A DNA stretch of 64,000 nucleotides from Perognathus longimembris pacificus (GCF_023159225.1 NC_063163.1:104067885-104131884), one strand, 5' to 3'; counted from the stretch's first letter, positions 24,843-36,558 are shown. Notes: generated by a model not told the origin, from the letters alone. Translations and numbers: made by a program.

Positions 24843-24953
24843 CTGGGAAGAAATGACACAGTCATTCTGGGGACCCCCCCCCAAAAAAAGAAAACCTCCA
24901 AACAAACAGAAAAACACCTGACAAAAACCAAAGGAGCCTTTTGTCAAACTTAC

Positions 24954-25014
24954 GCTTTATCAGGCAGTGATAGACACAAAATGTCGTCTCCTTGATTCTG
25001 GACTTCAATTTTCT
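24954..25014 (-). CDS. NCAPD3: NCAPD3 exon w22
   Basis: 61 bases; acceptor TTTTCAG above 25014, donor GTAAGT below 24954. Encodes EKIEVQNQGDDILCLSLPDK plus a split Ala. It is required: without it w21 and w23 are out of phase. Confidence 0.95.
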
Positions 25015-25106
25015 CTGAAAAGGAGCCCCAACACATGCAGATTGAGTTTTTCCAGAACTTCAAGGACAGCTGGTATCCTCACACAAGAAGGAACCAGAAA
25101 ACTTAC

Positions 25107-25181
25107 CTTTGGCTGGGAAAGGAGTCTGTGGCGTCCCTATGTAACTGACCCCTGCTCCGAAGGTGACGTCCGTGATGGGTC
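25107..25181 (-). CDS. NCAPD3: NCAPD3 exon w21
   Basis: 75 bases; acceptor TTCCCAG, donor GTAAGT. Encodes [20 protein letters not shown] and FPAK. The two Thr-Pro sites are proline-directed kinase consensus positions also present in human (GTPRTP). Confidence 0.95.
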
Positions 25182-25804
25182 CTGGGAAAGGGAAGCACGT
25201 TCATAAAAACATAAAAGAAGCTGGCAGGACATAGACAAGTCAGCCGGCCTGCCCTGATTCCTCACACTGAGGTTCCACCTCAATCTGACCTTTCACTAGG
25301 ACTTCAGTGCTGACACTCCTCCCAAGAGGTGCTTCAGTCCCTCCTGACTTTCCTCTGGATGACAGCCCTGTTCAGGCTACTCTGAGCCCTGCTCCTCCCT
25401 CTGGCTTCTTACCTACCTTGGCTCCTCTCTGCCCTCTGTGCATCCTAGCATGACACTTCCCATTGCATCTTACCATCCCCTGTCTGGAGAGACGTCAAGA
25501 ACTCCTCACTTCTCCTTGGCATGTTCCTGCTATGTCCCTACACATAACAGGATGGACCAAGGTACGGTCCACCCAAGCTGGAACCATCAGGGACTTGACA
25601 TGGAATAGGAATCAAGCCCTGCCCATGCTAGTGTCCATGAATCTCTACCTAGTGTCCTCCTTCACCATGAGTGTCTTGATCCATCTCACCCCCACCCTTA
25701 ATCTGTCACTGCTTCTCCCCACTTGCCCAGCTCACTGCATAGGAGGCAGGTGAGCAGTGTTTGGGAATAGACTGGAGCACAGTGGGTTTGCATCCTTGTA
25801 CTAT

Positions 25805-25908
25805 TGTGAACCACACAAGAATCTGGTAGAGCCACTAGCCTTGGGCAAAAAAAGCTAAAAGGGACAATGCTGATGCTGAGGTCCCAAGTTCAAACCCCAG
25901 TACAAAAA
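25805..25908 (+). mobile_element. Geo-type SINE monomer, diverged
   Basis: 'ctggtagagccactagccttgggcaaaaaaagctaaaagggacaatgctg...ccaagttcaaaccccagtac'. Confidence 0.6.
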
Positions 25909-27683
25909 ATGTCTAAAATGGAGGTGAAAACATAACTTAATTTCATAAGGGCTTGTTATGATTAAATGAGATTATGTAAAGTACATCACACTGTACCTGA
26001 TCCTGGGTTAACTGTGGAAGAACTAATTAGCTATTATCTCTCCTGTCGGTGGAGTCACGTTTAAAGAACTGGCGATGTTACTGCGCTGCTTAGCTACATG
26101 AATGGATTTGTGTGTTGAGGACGTTCTAAAGGACACCCTCACCTTGAGATGGCCCCAAGCTGCCTTTACAAACTCACATGGGAAGGCTGTGGGACACCTG
26201 GTGTGCACCATGTTTGTGAATCAATATTCTCCAGGAAGCCCTGGCCTTCACACCTATGTGTACATTCGTCCCTTCTGCCTGGCCCACTGCCTAGGACACG
26301 TTGCTCCACCCTAAGCTTCTACCAGCCCTCTTGTAGGAGCAGAGCTGTCCTGGGTGTGAGGCTGGCCCAGCACACTTACAGAGCTCCCGCCTTTCTCCAC
26401 ACTGTGACTTCCTCAGAAGAATGGATACTACCTTTCTAGGCTCCATTCTAAAATATCCAGTAGTGCTTCCCAATACTCCAGCTGAAGATGGACTGACAGA
26501 AGATCCCACCTTCATCCCTGTCAGCTTTCCCTGAATACCCCTTCCTCACATTGTTTCTCCCTCTCCGAAGCCTACACGCCTTTCAGGTAACAAGTCTCCA
26601 CCTACACCAAACCACCTGCACAGGGGATCTCACTCCCCTACCCCTAGTGCACTCTGTGCTTAGAATCAAAGGCAGAAGGGCCTTTGCTGCCTGCCTTACA
26701 GCTGTAAGTATATATACAGCTAAGCACTATACAGACTTTCAGTAAAAATCCCTGCTCTGAACATTATTCTTTTCATTTAGCAAAGCCACTGCTCATCTGA
26801 ACCACGGTGTGCTGCAAGAGTTGAACTGAGTAGCCTTCTTCCTACTGGCTTTTCAGAGCTCAGACCACATCCTGATAGTCATCAACATCTGTATTTATAA
26901 ACCATGCTTAAAATGGCATTGCATGCTTCTGAGTTCTTTGCTAATTCTCACAACAGCTAGCCAGAGACCCTTCTTTAAGCACCTCGGGTTCTGAATAGAT
27001 AAACAGAAATCACACCAACAAAGACATTGCATTCAGCAGCCTGGAAAAAGAACAGGTTGCGTTCGGACCCAATGATACCCAAGTCTTGTTTTCAGCACAA
27101 AGATGAGTCCACACATGCAAGTCACACAGCCTTCTGTGCCAGGTTTCACTGGTGAGGAACACATGCTCCCAGGAGACCAACCAGAGTCTGATACCAGGAC
27201 TCGAGGGATAAGTAAAACTAAAGTAAGATGTGCATTCGTTGTTTCCCAGCCTACCCACCAAAGTGCTAAAACAGAAGCACTTGGTGTCCTTAGCCAGGAA
27301 CGCACTTTGAAAGAGGAAGACTATTTTACATGTAACATCACATCTTCTGATGCATAGAGAGCCAGAATTATCCACTCCCTTTCATGACAAAGCCTTCATA
27401 ATTTAGTCATTGTGTGAGGACAGCTGGGGTAGGAATTCTGTTCACTAATCTCATTAAAAGAAGGCCCTGGATAAAAATGATCTGTAACCCTCTAAATATT
27501 CAGAGACATCAGGATGTCACAGGTTAATGACCCAAGTAACAAGTAGCTAGGACCCAGGAGGTTCTTGGAGAATATGTTGTGACTACAGGCAGAGTCTCTG
27601 ACAGAGGGAAACATTAGCTCATCTAGCTCACCGTGCCTGGGATCAGGTTGGTAAAAAGGTTGCAGAGGCTCACTGAGCCCAGC

Positions 27684-27701
27684 GGGGGGGGGGGGGGGGG
27701 G
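27684..27701. repeat. Poly-G run (18 G)
   Basis: Uninterrupted G on +, C on the NCAPD3 sense strand. Confidence 0.9.
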
Positions 27702-27834
27702 CGTACTTCAGCTCAAGGGCCAGGGAAAGGGTGCTGAGTGAGGGCTCAAGTTAGGGAACAGCATGGTTTAACACGGAGGTACAGAGTGGGGCACACCAAA
27801 CAGGTCCTAGAAAATTATATATTTCGGGCAGTAG

Positions 27835-28175
27835 CCATCTTCTTCATACAATTGGTTGACAATCTCTAATCTGAAAATCAGAACCTAAGCCAATCAAATA
27901 TCCAAAATTGTGGGAACGTTGACCTGAGGTCACAGTGGAAAATTCTATACTTGACCTGAGATGATGGCAGCCATCAAAACAAGTGCAGAAAATACTGTGT
28001 AAGGTGACTGTCAGGTTATGTGTGTGGGTCTATAATACATCAATGAATCTGTTTAGACCATATATCTGTTTAGGCCATATTTTGAAGAGATGTTATTATG
28101 TGCACGCAGATATGTCCAAATCCAAAAATATCTGAAATCTCAAACATTTCTAAGCATTTTGGGATAATTTTGGGA
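27835..28175. mobile_element. Possible ancient interspersed repeat
   Basis: 'ccaaatccaaaaatatctgaaatctcaaacatttctaagcattttgggataa' resembles a mammal-wide repeat I have seen, including 'ttgacaatctctaatctgaaaatc' earlier. Family not assigned. Confidence 0.35.
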
Positions 28176-29090
28176 TAATTTTCTCAATAATGACTCATGG
28201 GATTTAAGACAATAAACTATAAAAATAGGGGAAAATGCTCAACTCTTCTTATTCCTATTTTGGAAAGGAAAGAAAAGAATGGGAGAAAACAGCTGTCGAA
28301 GAGAGAAGACAGAGAGGCACTTGCTGTAGCTGAAGCAACATCCTCAACAGACCACAGGACCCCCAGTCTAACCGTACTGGGCACATGTTAGTGCTAACTT
28401 TTGACCACTTCCTAGGGTACACTAGCTGAGTACATTTGCAATAGCAGGAGGCAGCAGGTAGGGCTGTTGACCTTGTCTGTGTGCCTCAGCTTCCCACCTG
28501 TCACTCAAGTATCCCTAAGTTGTTCTGAAGTTTTAAATGAGCTATCAGAAAAACTACTGGGTGACCTCAATGGACTAATGGGTCAATATACAATAGAATT
28601 CTACTCTTCCATCAAAAAGAGTAATATTGTACCATTTGTATGGAAATGGAAAGACCTGGAAAAATAAGCAAACTGAGCCAGACCCAAAGAAACATATTCC
28701 ATAGTTTCCCTCATTTGTCATAACTAGAATGTGCTAATAAATCTACAAGCAAACACACTGGATGGTAAAAGACAAAAAATACACTTGGATAGAAAAAATT
28801 ATACAGGACTATAGACAGTCACACAGTAAAACCAAAGGAGGATATTCTCAGGAGAGGATCACAAAGACACAATAATTATGAGTATATGGTCATATAAAGT
28901 ATTTATCAACATGAACTCCAAGAATGGAAACAAGAGTTTGTTTCCTTTTGCTGTTTTTGTTTTCCTTTGTTGCTGTTCAGTGATACTCACTAGACACTAT
29001 GTTGAAATTAACTTATGGGGGATTGGGAGGAAAAAACAGTGAAAGAGAAAAGGAGGTGGGTGACACTGTTCAAAAAAGAAATATACTCAT

Positions 29091-29306
29091 GGGGCTGGGA
29101 ATATGGCCTAGTGGTAAAGTACTCGCCTCGTATACATGAAGCCCTGCGTTCGATTCCTCAGCACCACATATATAGAGAAAAAAGCCGGAAGTGGTGCTGT
29201 GGCTCAAGAGGTAGAGTGCTAGCCTTGAGCAAAAAGAAGCCAGGGACAGTGCTCAGGCCCTGAGTCCACGCCCCAGGACTGGCAACAAAAACAAAACAAA
29301 ACAAAC
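29091..29306 (+). mobile_element. IDL-Geo dimeric SINE with exact target duplication
   Basis: Starts 'ggggctgggaatatggcctagtgg' (box A), box B 'gcgttcgattcc', Geo half 'agccggaagtggtgctgtggctcaag' to 'ccccaggactggcaa', then a (caaaa)n tail. 'aaagaaatatactcat' flanks it at 29075-29090 and 29307-29322, a perfect 16-base target duplication inside the old L1. Confidence 0.95.
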
Positions 29307-29330
29307 AAAGAAATATACTCATTACCTAAC

Positions 29331-29358
29331 ATATATATATACATATATATGTATATGT
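29331..29358. repeat. TA-rich tract
   Basis: ATATAT/ACATAT run in the L1 3' UTR. Confidence 0.8.
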
Positions 29359-29529
29359 AATTGTATCTCTCTGTATACCTTTATAATAACAATTTTAAAA
29401 AAAGAAAGAAAAGAAAAACTATTGGTTGAGCATCAGGAGAGCTGTTGTCCAATTACAAGCAGTATCTTGTGACAGAAAGTTCTACAATTCCAGCAAATGC
29501 ACTGTGATCAGAGGAGAAAGGGTACTTAC

Positions 29530-29601
29530 TCTCAGGAGTACTGATTGCCCGCAACTGCTTGATAGCACCATCAGACTCTTGCTCCAAGCTGTAGGAAGGT
29601 G
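29530..29601 (-). CDS. NCAPD3: NCAPD3 exon w20 (S-T-P site)
   Basis: 72 bases; acceptor TTTTAG, donor GTAAGT. Encodes PSYSLEQESDGAIKQLRAIS then TPE. The S-T-P at 29542-29534 aligns with human Thr1415, which I recall as a CDK1 site that recruits PLK1 via the S-pT-P polo-box consensus. Confidence 0.96.
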
Positions 29602-30210
29602 CTAAAATGGAAAACAGGGTCAAGACCAAAACTGCCAAGGAGAAAGCATAGGACATATATGGTGAAGCTCAAGTTCCCAGCAGTTAAAGTTTCTTAGAGG
29701 CAGTTCAGAAAGCAATACAAATATGTGATAGACCTCAGAAAACATGGGCATTCTCACTAATTTTCTCTAGAAAACTGAACTATAATACTCAGCAAACAAT
29801 GGAAAATTATAAAAAAAAAAACAGTGTTTCTAAGCAGGAAAATAGAAATGCACATACTACTTGTAATAAATTATGGACAGACACTAAAAGCTATTAAATA
29901 TTCATGGCCTTTGGCTACAGGGCATAGTTCTAAGGATTCCATACATACAGGCTATATATGCAAGGATATTAACTGTAATATTATTTACACATACAAAAAA
30001 TTGAAAAGCACTTTCAATAGGATAATGATCAAAAAGTTGTGGAACTTCTTTAAGATGGAATGTTATAAAACCACTAGGAGAAGTTTTGAAAATTAAAGAA
30101 AACTTTTCCCTGTGTCTCACATAGGTGTGTATAGACCAAGTGATAAAACAATGTATGCTAAGATCACAATTTGATAAGTACACAGAACGCATATATGTAT
30201 ATATACATAA

Positions 30211-30236
30211 GTGTGTGTGTGTGTGTGTGTGTGTGT
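30211..30236. repeat. (GT)n microsatellite
   Basis: 13 GT units after an ATAT run. Confidence 0.95.
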
Positions 30237-30457
30237 AGGAAAAAGACGAGGAATAAACAGCACTACTATATGTTCTCCAACTCTAAAATCTTTCAGCAGA
30301 GCCACGGACTGTTTTCTCACCTAAATACTAAATCTCAGTTAATGTCGGATATCTTGAAAGAAGGAACAGAAGCACTTGGCAAGAAATGACAAGCAGACTT
30401 GTTCTGTTTAGTCAGCTGTGAGTTCTCCCTATGTCTAGCACCAATCTTGAGGCTTAC

Positions 30458-30597
30458 CCCGGCTGCCCGGTTTCTCTGGGCTTTCCGACATTAAAGTAAA
30501 GGGAGGAACTCCTGAGCTCTGGTTGCGATGTTTACTCTTGGACTCCACAGCTTTCTTGACCGAATTCAGGATGGCGATGGTGCTCAGGGACATGCGC
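30458..30597 (-). CDS. NCAPD3: NCAPD3 exon w19
   Basis: 140 bases; acceptor CCCACAG, donor GTAAGC. Encodes [20 protein letters not shown] and a Ser/Pro-rich stretch to SPEKPGSR. The first 20 residues are identical to human as I recall it except for one position before them. Confidence 0.97.
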
Positions 30598-30844
30598 CTG
30601 TGGGAAATGACGTGCCACAGATGCTGCAGAGGCAGCAGGAAGGCCATGTGGCCCTTGCCCACTTCCTTTGAGACATGCTGCTCATCCACCCTCTTGCCAG
30701 TCTCCAAGGGAGGGGGTGGAGTGAGGAGGCTTCCAGCCAATGCAAAGATGAATGGTGTGTCTCATGATGGGCGGGGGAGGGCACAAGGATGCCGCTGGGA
30801 ATAGGACGCAAGACTAGCTTGCTACTGTCTAGCGGGCTCCCTAC

Positions 30845-31011
30845 CTTGCACTGGGAATTAACATCTTCAGAGGCCCAGCTTCAGGTGTGGGAGGCAAAGG
30901 TGGTGCGTGAACAGTGCCAGATCTAGGTGTTGAGGGCTGGCTTGCAGCTGGGGGCACGGCAGCATTTTCTTGGCCAGCGGGAGCTGGCATGACTTCTGAG
31001 CCAGGACCAAC
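30845..31011 (-). CDS. NCAPD3: NCAPD3 exon w18 (Pro/Ala-rich linker)
   Basis: 167 bases; acceptor TAACAG, donor GTAGGG. Encodes VGPGSEVMPAPAGQENAAVP and on to KMLIPSAR, a low-complexity linker between the HEAT core and the regulated tail, poorly conserved in mammals. Confidence 0.95.
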
Positions 31012-31662
31012 CTGTTAGAGAAGATGAATGGAACTGGAATCTTCCCATGTTATGAACAAGCCATACCAGTCTCAGGCAAGGATACATTTCTCTTCAACAC
31101 AGAACAATCAGCCAACTGCCACACAGAGATCTTGTGGCCAATTTGTCCTCGTCACACATGAATGCAACGGATCTGTCTGGATTTCTCAGGCAGTGAGAAC
31201 ATCATGCTTCTAACAAGAGCAGCAGCTAGACCTAGCAACGCCTCCGGGGACAAATATGCTCTCAAGAGGGGTGGCTGGGAGAAAGACCCCAGCAAACCAA
31301 AACACCACGGAGGGAGGCTTAGGGGTGGGTGGCCTAGAATTACAGATCAGATGCCCTATACTGGTGTGCATTCTGGTACTCATACATTTCTTCCATTACT
31401 GCTGTGATTTCCCAGACAATGTCTTATGGCAGGGGCTGTGGAAAGAGAAGCTTGAGCCACTGCTCTGTCTATTGCACATGACAAGGGAACATGGTACTGG
31501 CCAGCAAGCCACATGCCCAGGGGCCTAATTCTAACTGAACTCTGATTACATGGGGGTTTGGGAGAATGCTAGGAAAGCTGGCATGAGAATATACTAGACA
31601 GACCACTTCCCACCTACACGGCTTGGACCCTAATGCCGCCATCAACCACCCTGCTCGCTCAC
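31012..31662 (-). other. NCAPD3: NCAPD3 intron between w17 and w18
   Basis: 651 bases with no recognisable repeat or coding signal. Confidence 0.75.
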
Positions 31663-31800
31663 ATCAGCCTGCTTTGCTAGCTCTTGCTCCTGGGCCAGTT
31701 GTTCGTTGTATTTCTTCATGTCATACTCCAGTTCAGATGCCAGTTGTTTGTCAACTGCAAAGAAATCCTTGATTTCATCTCGGTAATCTTGCATCACTTC
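31663..31800 (-). CDS. NCAPD3: NCAPD3 exon w17
   Basis: 138 bases, exactly 46 codons; acceptor TTTTTCAG, donor GTGAGC. Encodes [20 protein letters not shown] and the charged segment [25 protein letters not shown], likely a helical or coiled segment after the HEAT repeats. Confidence 0.97.
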
Positions 31801-31853
31801 CTGAAAAACCCAGAAGCACCCTTTAGTGTTTTCTTGACTAAAATAAGCTCTTA

Positions 31854-31970
31854 AAGGCATGGTAGCAAAACTGTAATCCCAACCCCCAGAAGGCAGAGGC
31901 AGGAAGATCACAAGGTCCAGGCCAACCTGGACAACACAGCAAGTCTCTGCCTCAAAAACCAAAATAAGAA
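31854..31970 (+). mobile_element. B1-like SINE
   Basis: 'ggcatggtagcaaaactgtaatcccaacccccagaaggcagaggcagg...aacacagcaagtctctgcctcaaaaacc': 7SL-derived unit. Confidence 0.7.
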
Positions 31971-32023
31971 ATAAGCAGTGGAATACAACCCCATAAACAC
32001 AGCAAACAGTACAATTTGTATGA

Positions 32024-32149
32024 AGCCAGTAGCTCCCGCCTGTAATCCTAGTTACAGAAAGTCCATGAGACTCTTATCTCCAATTAACCACCACAAGTAG
32101 AAGTAGGCTTAAGTGGTGGCCCTGAGTTCAAGCTCTAGTTCTGGTGTGC

Positions 32150-32194
<45 letters not shown>
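32024..32194 (+). mobile_element. B1-Geo type SINE with (CA)n tail
   Basis: Internally deleted copy: B1 start 'agctcccgcctgtaatcctag', linker 'gagactcttatctccaattaacc', Geo end 'cctgagttcaagctctag'. The tail is a perfect (CA)n at 32153-32194. Confidence 0.75.
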
Positions 32195-32199
<5 letters not shown>

Positions 32200-33579
32200 G
32201 TATTACTGAGAGTAGGCTGTATATATTACATTAATAAGCAGATTACTTAGCATAATAGCTTATTGTAAGGAAACATTAATGGTGTTCATACTACCCACTA
32301 TGATGTGAGATACTAACAAACAGTTCCCATCTCCTAGGAAGCTTCCGGTCTATCGGCCAGATGAGGAGCAATTGCCCAGGTAGTCAATGGGAAAAAGGCA
32401 TGGTCCTGGTCCAGGCTGGCACAGCAGATCTGGGGAGGCAGAGCAGCCTGGCAGCTGCTCATTCGTTTATGCTAGCTTTACCACTAGACTCACAGAATCA
32501 CAACTTTGGCCCTCAACCCATTGTGTGCCTTTTTAACTGAAAGCCTTTGATTACATCTGGGTAGGAACATTCTCAGGACTTAGAGGGATCTCTTAATCCC
32601 TGGGTTAAGAGAAGGAAACTTTTCACCTAACAGAACTAGAGGAAGAAAAGGCTACGCTGTTATTCGACCATGACAAAAGCTACAGAAAGACTAGCAGCTC
32701 CAGCCACCAATACTGCAGAGCTAAGAGGGGACTGCTGAATGAAACTCATGGCATTCTCAGAGATGTGGCAGAAACAGGAGGACCTAAGCATTTTATATCC
32801 CCTCCTCTGATTGGACAGTTTGGACAATAAAAAAATACAAAAGGAATCACAAGTTATCACTTTTTCCATACAGTGTGCTCATCCCTCCCAACTCCATCTT
32901 AAGGTACAAGGTCACTGCAAGATCATATTCCATGTCATTTTGTTGCCGCCTTTTCAGAGGAAAGTTTTGTTGTTGTTTTTTAAGAAAAAATACACAATGT
33001 TACTAGAGAAACAACTGCTAAATTAAGGAAGTGATTGTAGCTTTTATTTCTGAATAATTCTGTGAAAGATCTGAGGCCTTCCTTAGGTCTATCCTGCAGT
33101 CTACAACCTGAAAAGTGTTGCTCAGTCTGTTACACCCCGACTCACTTCACAAACAGCAATGCCAGCCCGAGGATGGCAGCTGCCTCGGGGCAGTAGTGGC
33201 TCAAGCTAAGGCGAGCTGACATGGGGCTGTTAACGCTTCATCAGTTCCATCTGAAACAGTGTGGACAAAGGATTCCACTTCCTCCTTCACCAGAGTGGAC
33301 TTTGATGAAGACTCTTTGCTCCTTGACCATGGTGGAGGTTCTCTAGAAATGGAACCTAACCCTAACATGCATCCACAAGCAGCATGTCTCTGGCCTAACA
33401 CCCAGTCTTCTCCTCTGCAGACAAGCCAGCCTGGCACATGCATTGTACACACCACTGTAATACACGTTTCTACAGCTCTCTGAGTTCCTACCACTCATTG
33501 TCTGCCGACACTGGCAGCAGATCCTAAGTAATGAACTTGGAGAAAAGACACAACCCCAAAAGGCCAGCTTCTTACTTAC
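32195..33579 (-). other. NCAPD3: NCAPD3 intron between w16 and w17, main part
   Basis: 1.4 kb without a recognisable repeat. ORFs here lack splice support. Confidence 0.75.
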
Positions 33580-33690
33580 CCTGAGATAGTTCATGAGTTC
33601 TCGTAAAGCTGGGATCTTTTTTTTCTCCAGCACAGTCTTTAGGGAGATGATAATTGGAATAATGTTTTCTATGAAATTCCTCTTTTGAAC
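33580..33690 (-). CDS. NCAPD3: NCAPD3 exon w16
   Basis: 111 bases, 37 codons; acceptor CTACAG, donor GTAAGT. Encodes [20 protein letters not shown] and on to [10 protein letters not shown], a HEAT-type amphipathic helix pair. Confidence 0.97.
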
Positions 33691-33921
33691 CTGTAGGAAC
33701 ACAAACAGAAGGGGGTTTTAGATGTACAAACCTCTAAAAGACAAAAGCTTGTCCTTCATCCCATTCTTTTAGCACAGACCATGTAGCATCTGTAACAGCT
33801 GATTTTTGGTGTTTGATTATGACACTGGGAATATATTGTACTGATGGCTTTTCTTCTAAAGTCATCCTTAGCATTACTGGCAAACATTTAGAAGGTATAT
33901 AATACAGGCAGTGGAGAAATA

Positions 33922-34387
33922 CTGCTCACACATTCTATTTATTTGTTTTGTTTTTTTTTAGGTTTTTTTTTGGCCAGTCCTGGGGCTTGGACTCAGGGCC
34001 TGAGCACTGTCCCTGGCTTCTTTTTGCTCAAGGCTAGCACTCTGCCACTTGAGCCACAGCGCCACTTCTGGCCGCTTTCTGTATATGTGGTGCTGGGGAA
34101 TTGAACCCAGGGCCTCATGTATACGAGGCAAGCACTCGTGCCACTAGGCCATATCCCCAGCCCCTATTTGTTTTGTTTTTGTTCCCATCCTGGGGCGTGG
34201 ACTCAAGGCCTAAGCACTGTCCCTGCCTTCTTTTTCTCAAGACTAGCACTCTACCAATTAAGCCACAGCGCCACTTCCAGCTTTTTTCTCTATATGTGGT
34301 GCTGAGGAATCGAACCCAGGGCTTCATGTATACGAGGCAAGCACTTTATCAATAGGCCATGTTCCCAGCCCCTGCTCACACATTCTA
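33922..34387 (-). mobile_element. Outer IDL-Geo SINE (interrupted) with target duplication
   Basis: 'ctgctcacacattcta' occurs at 33922-33937 and 34372-34387 (16/16 match). Between them is an antisense IDL-Geo, body about 34181-34371, whose T-rich tail (33938 on) has been split by a second IDL-Geo. Confidence 0.92.
33956..34164 (-). mobile_element. Inner IDL-Geo SINE nested in the tail of the first
   Basis: Antisense Geo half 'tggccagtcctggggcttggactcagg', then ID half ending 'ggccatatccccagcccc'. Duplicated 'tatttgttttgttttt' at 33940-33955 and 34165-34180 flanks it; this target is the tail of the outer element. Confidence 0.92.
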
Positions 34388-34570
34388 AATGAGAAAAAGG
34401 AATAAGAAATACATTGAGTAACAACAGAAAGCTCAAAATCTCCACAAAAGCCCTCCTGGACTCTTAGCTCTGGTCTACATTCAGACCTACTCTGGCTGTG
34501 CAAAGGTATTTTATAATCTTCAGATGAGATGACAATAGTATAAAAATGACTAAGCATGGCGACAGCCAGC

Positions 34571-34587
34571 TGTGTGTGTGTGTGTGT
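34571..34587. repeat. Short (TG)n run
   Basis: Eight TG units. Confidence 0.85.
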
Positions 34588-34627
34588 CTGTCTTTTCTTA
34601 TAACTACGCACACACTTTTAAAAGTGC

Positions 34628-34712
34628 TATGAGCTAGGTATGGTAGCACTTGCTTCTAATCCCAGCCTGTACGGGATAGACGAAGGAGGACTGAGAATTT
34701 AAACTAGCACTT
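34628..34712 (+). mobile_element. B1-like SINE, partial
   Basis: 'gctaggtatggtagcacttgcttctaatcccagcctgtacgggatag'. Confidence 0.55.
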
Positions 34713-35545
34713 GATTTAAATGATCAGAACCATTAAGAATTAAAAATAATTCATTATAGCATTTCACATATGTAAGATTTATCTTTCTGAACCTGAAAAG
34801 CACTCTTGTTCTTCTTGAAGGTAATAGTATCTTTCTTGCTTGCATACCAACTCATTTCTCCTGAAATAGGAGGGCCACAATTTGCTTAAATACGGACATG
34901 AACAGATGCTAGTTTAGGGACAGTGTTTACAAATGGATGAAATCAATTCCCTCATCAAGTTCTATCAAGACCTATTTGTCCCAGAAGTGCAACAAGTTTC
35001 AGGTTGCTTCTCGCCCACAGTGTATGTAGGGGTAAATTACACTGAGTGGCAAGTGGCAGAGTCTGGAACTTGTCTATGAGGGAGAGTGTCTAGGAAGGAA
35101 GTGGGCAGACAGGAATGTGTAGTGGAGGCTTTCTGAGAAGATGGCACTTAGGATGTATGGGAATGGGTGTGTGTGGCAAGGGCACTGAAGACAAAAGAAC
35201 CAGCATCAAGGATATGGACAGGAGAGAACACAGCAAAGAAAAAGAAAAGGGATGGGGTGAGAACCAGCACACTAAGATCACATCCTGGTGGAGAATCAGG
35301 GTTTCATTTAGAATTGGCACGAGGCCACACACATATCATCCATACAACAAACGTACCCCCTTCTTTAGCACGAAAAGAACAGTTCCATGAACAGTGACAC
35401 AAGAACATGCTGTGTAGCCAACACCAATCACCCATAATCCATCACCCAGGAATGTCTCCTGCTGCCCTTTCATATCCAGTCTGCCTCTACTTTAAGGAAA
35501 ATAAAATGATCAGATTTGTATTAAAAATAAAACCAACATTCTAAA
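34713..35545 (-). other. NCAPD3: NCAPD3 intron between w15 and w16, part without repeats
   Basis: Ordinary intron sequence, nothing recognised. Confidence 0.7.
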
Positions 35546-35546
35546 G

Positions 35547-35650
35547 CTTGACACAGTGATGCTTGCCTATAATTCCAGCAGTTCGAGGGCTGATGAAGTT
35601 TGAGGCCACCGTAGGCTACATACTAAACCCCATGATACAAACAAACAAAA
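35547..35650 (+). mobile_element. B1-like SINE
   Basis: 'agcttgacacagtgatgcttgcctataattccagcagttcgagggctgatg...aggctacatactaaacccc'. Confidence 0.6.
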
Positions 35651-35867
35651 AACAAGACTGTTTGGGAAGCAAACTGGTGCATGACCTGCAGATCAAGGAA
35701 ACTAGAGACAGAAAGGGTGCTATAGAAGCAACTAGAAATGGCATAGCCTGAACAAGTCAGAAGCAGTGGAAATACAAGACAGATGAATCTTTGAGATAAA
35801 ACAGACAGGATCTCCTAGCAAGCTGGATGGCATCAGATTGCTTCTTTAGGATCAAAAGCCTTCAGGA

Positions 35868-36105
35868 GCTGGGCACCAGTGGCTCATGCCTGTAATCCTA
35901 GCTACTTAGGAGGCTGAGATCTGAGGATCACAGTTCAAAGCCAGCCTGAGCAGGAAAGTCCATGAGACTTTTATCTCCAATAAACTACTCAATAAAACTG
36001 GAAATGGAACTGTGGCTCAAGTGGTAGAGCACTCACTTTGAGCAAATCAAATTCAGGGACAGAACCCAAGCCCAGAGTTCAAGCCCCAGGACCGGCAAAA
36101 CTAAA
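35868..36105 (+). mobile_element. B1-Geo type composite SINE
   Basis: Full-length example: B1 part 'gggcaccagtggctcatgcctgtaatcc', linker 'gagacttttatctccaataaac', Geo part 'tgtggctcaagtggtagagcac...gttcaagccccaggaccgg', A-rich tail. Confidence 0.85.
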
Positions 36106-36558
36106 TAAAACTTCAGGGATCAAGTAGGAAGCATACCAGCCAAACACACCAGCTATCCACTTGGGGCCTGGTGAGGTCTCTGGCAATGAAGTTCTTGCTA
36201 AGCCTCTCAATTTTAAACTGATACTTCAGGTCAAACAGAGAATGTGCTTAGAATCCTGGACACTTGTTCTGCTGTAGCACAAATTATCCAGGAGATTCCT
36301 GTGACAATTTGGTATCTAATGGCAGAGGCAGGGAGAGATGACTAGGTCAACTTTGACAGAGTAAGATTGAGACACTTTTGGCTCTTCGAGACAGACAAGT
36401 GGAAGTGAACTCTGGTTTACAAGAGGAGCTGGGGCCAGAAACAGACTTGCAGATTGCCACCTAGGCACTGGTTAAATCCACTGGTAAGAACGAGCTCAGG
36501 ACCCAGGTACACCACCCAGAATGCGCATGAGCAGTCTGTGGGATGAGCCCACACATAC

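Larger units (their letters stand above)
28550..29410 (+). mobile_element. Old L1 3' end, interrupted by IDL-Geo
   Basis: 28588-28664 encodes a degenerate L1 ORF2 C-terminus (YTIEFYSSIKKSNIVPF) equivalent to the segment at 59452-59525 of the younger L1. Its 3' UTR follows, split at 29091-29306 by a SINE, and ends in an A-rich tail near 29405. Stops and indels show it is a remnant. Confidence 0.65.
25182..29529 (-). other. NCAPD3: NCAPD3 intron between w20 and w21
   Basis: 4.3 kb. Holds a Geo-like SINE (25810-25908), an 18-base G run (27684-27701), a possible ancient repeat (27835-28175) and an old L1 tail with an IDL-Geo insertion (28550-29410). 25200-25760 and 25920-27680 show nothing I recognise. 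Confidence 0.8.

Noticed and set aside
29580..29601. Alternative acceptor CTACAG inside exon w20
   Set aside because: Using it would break the frame with w19 and drop the conserved P-S-Y-S; TTTTAG at 29602-29607 keeps the phase.
32153..32194. Tandem CA runs as a CRISPR-like or regulatory array
   Set aside because: Simple microsatellite at a SINE tail with no spacers.
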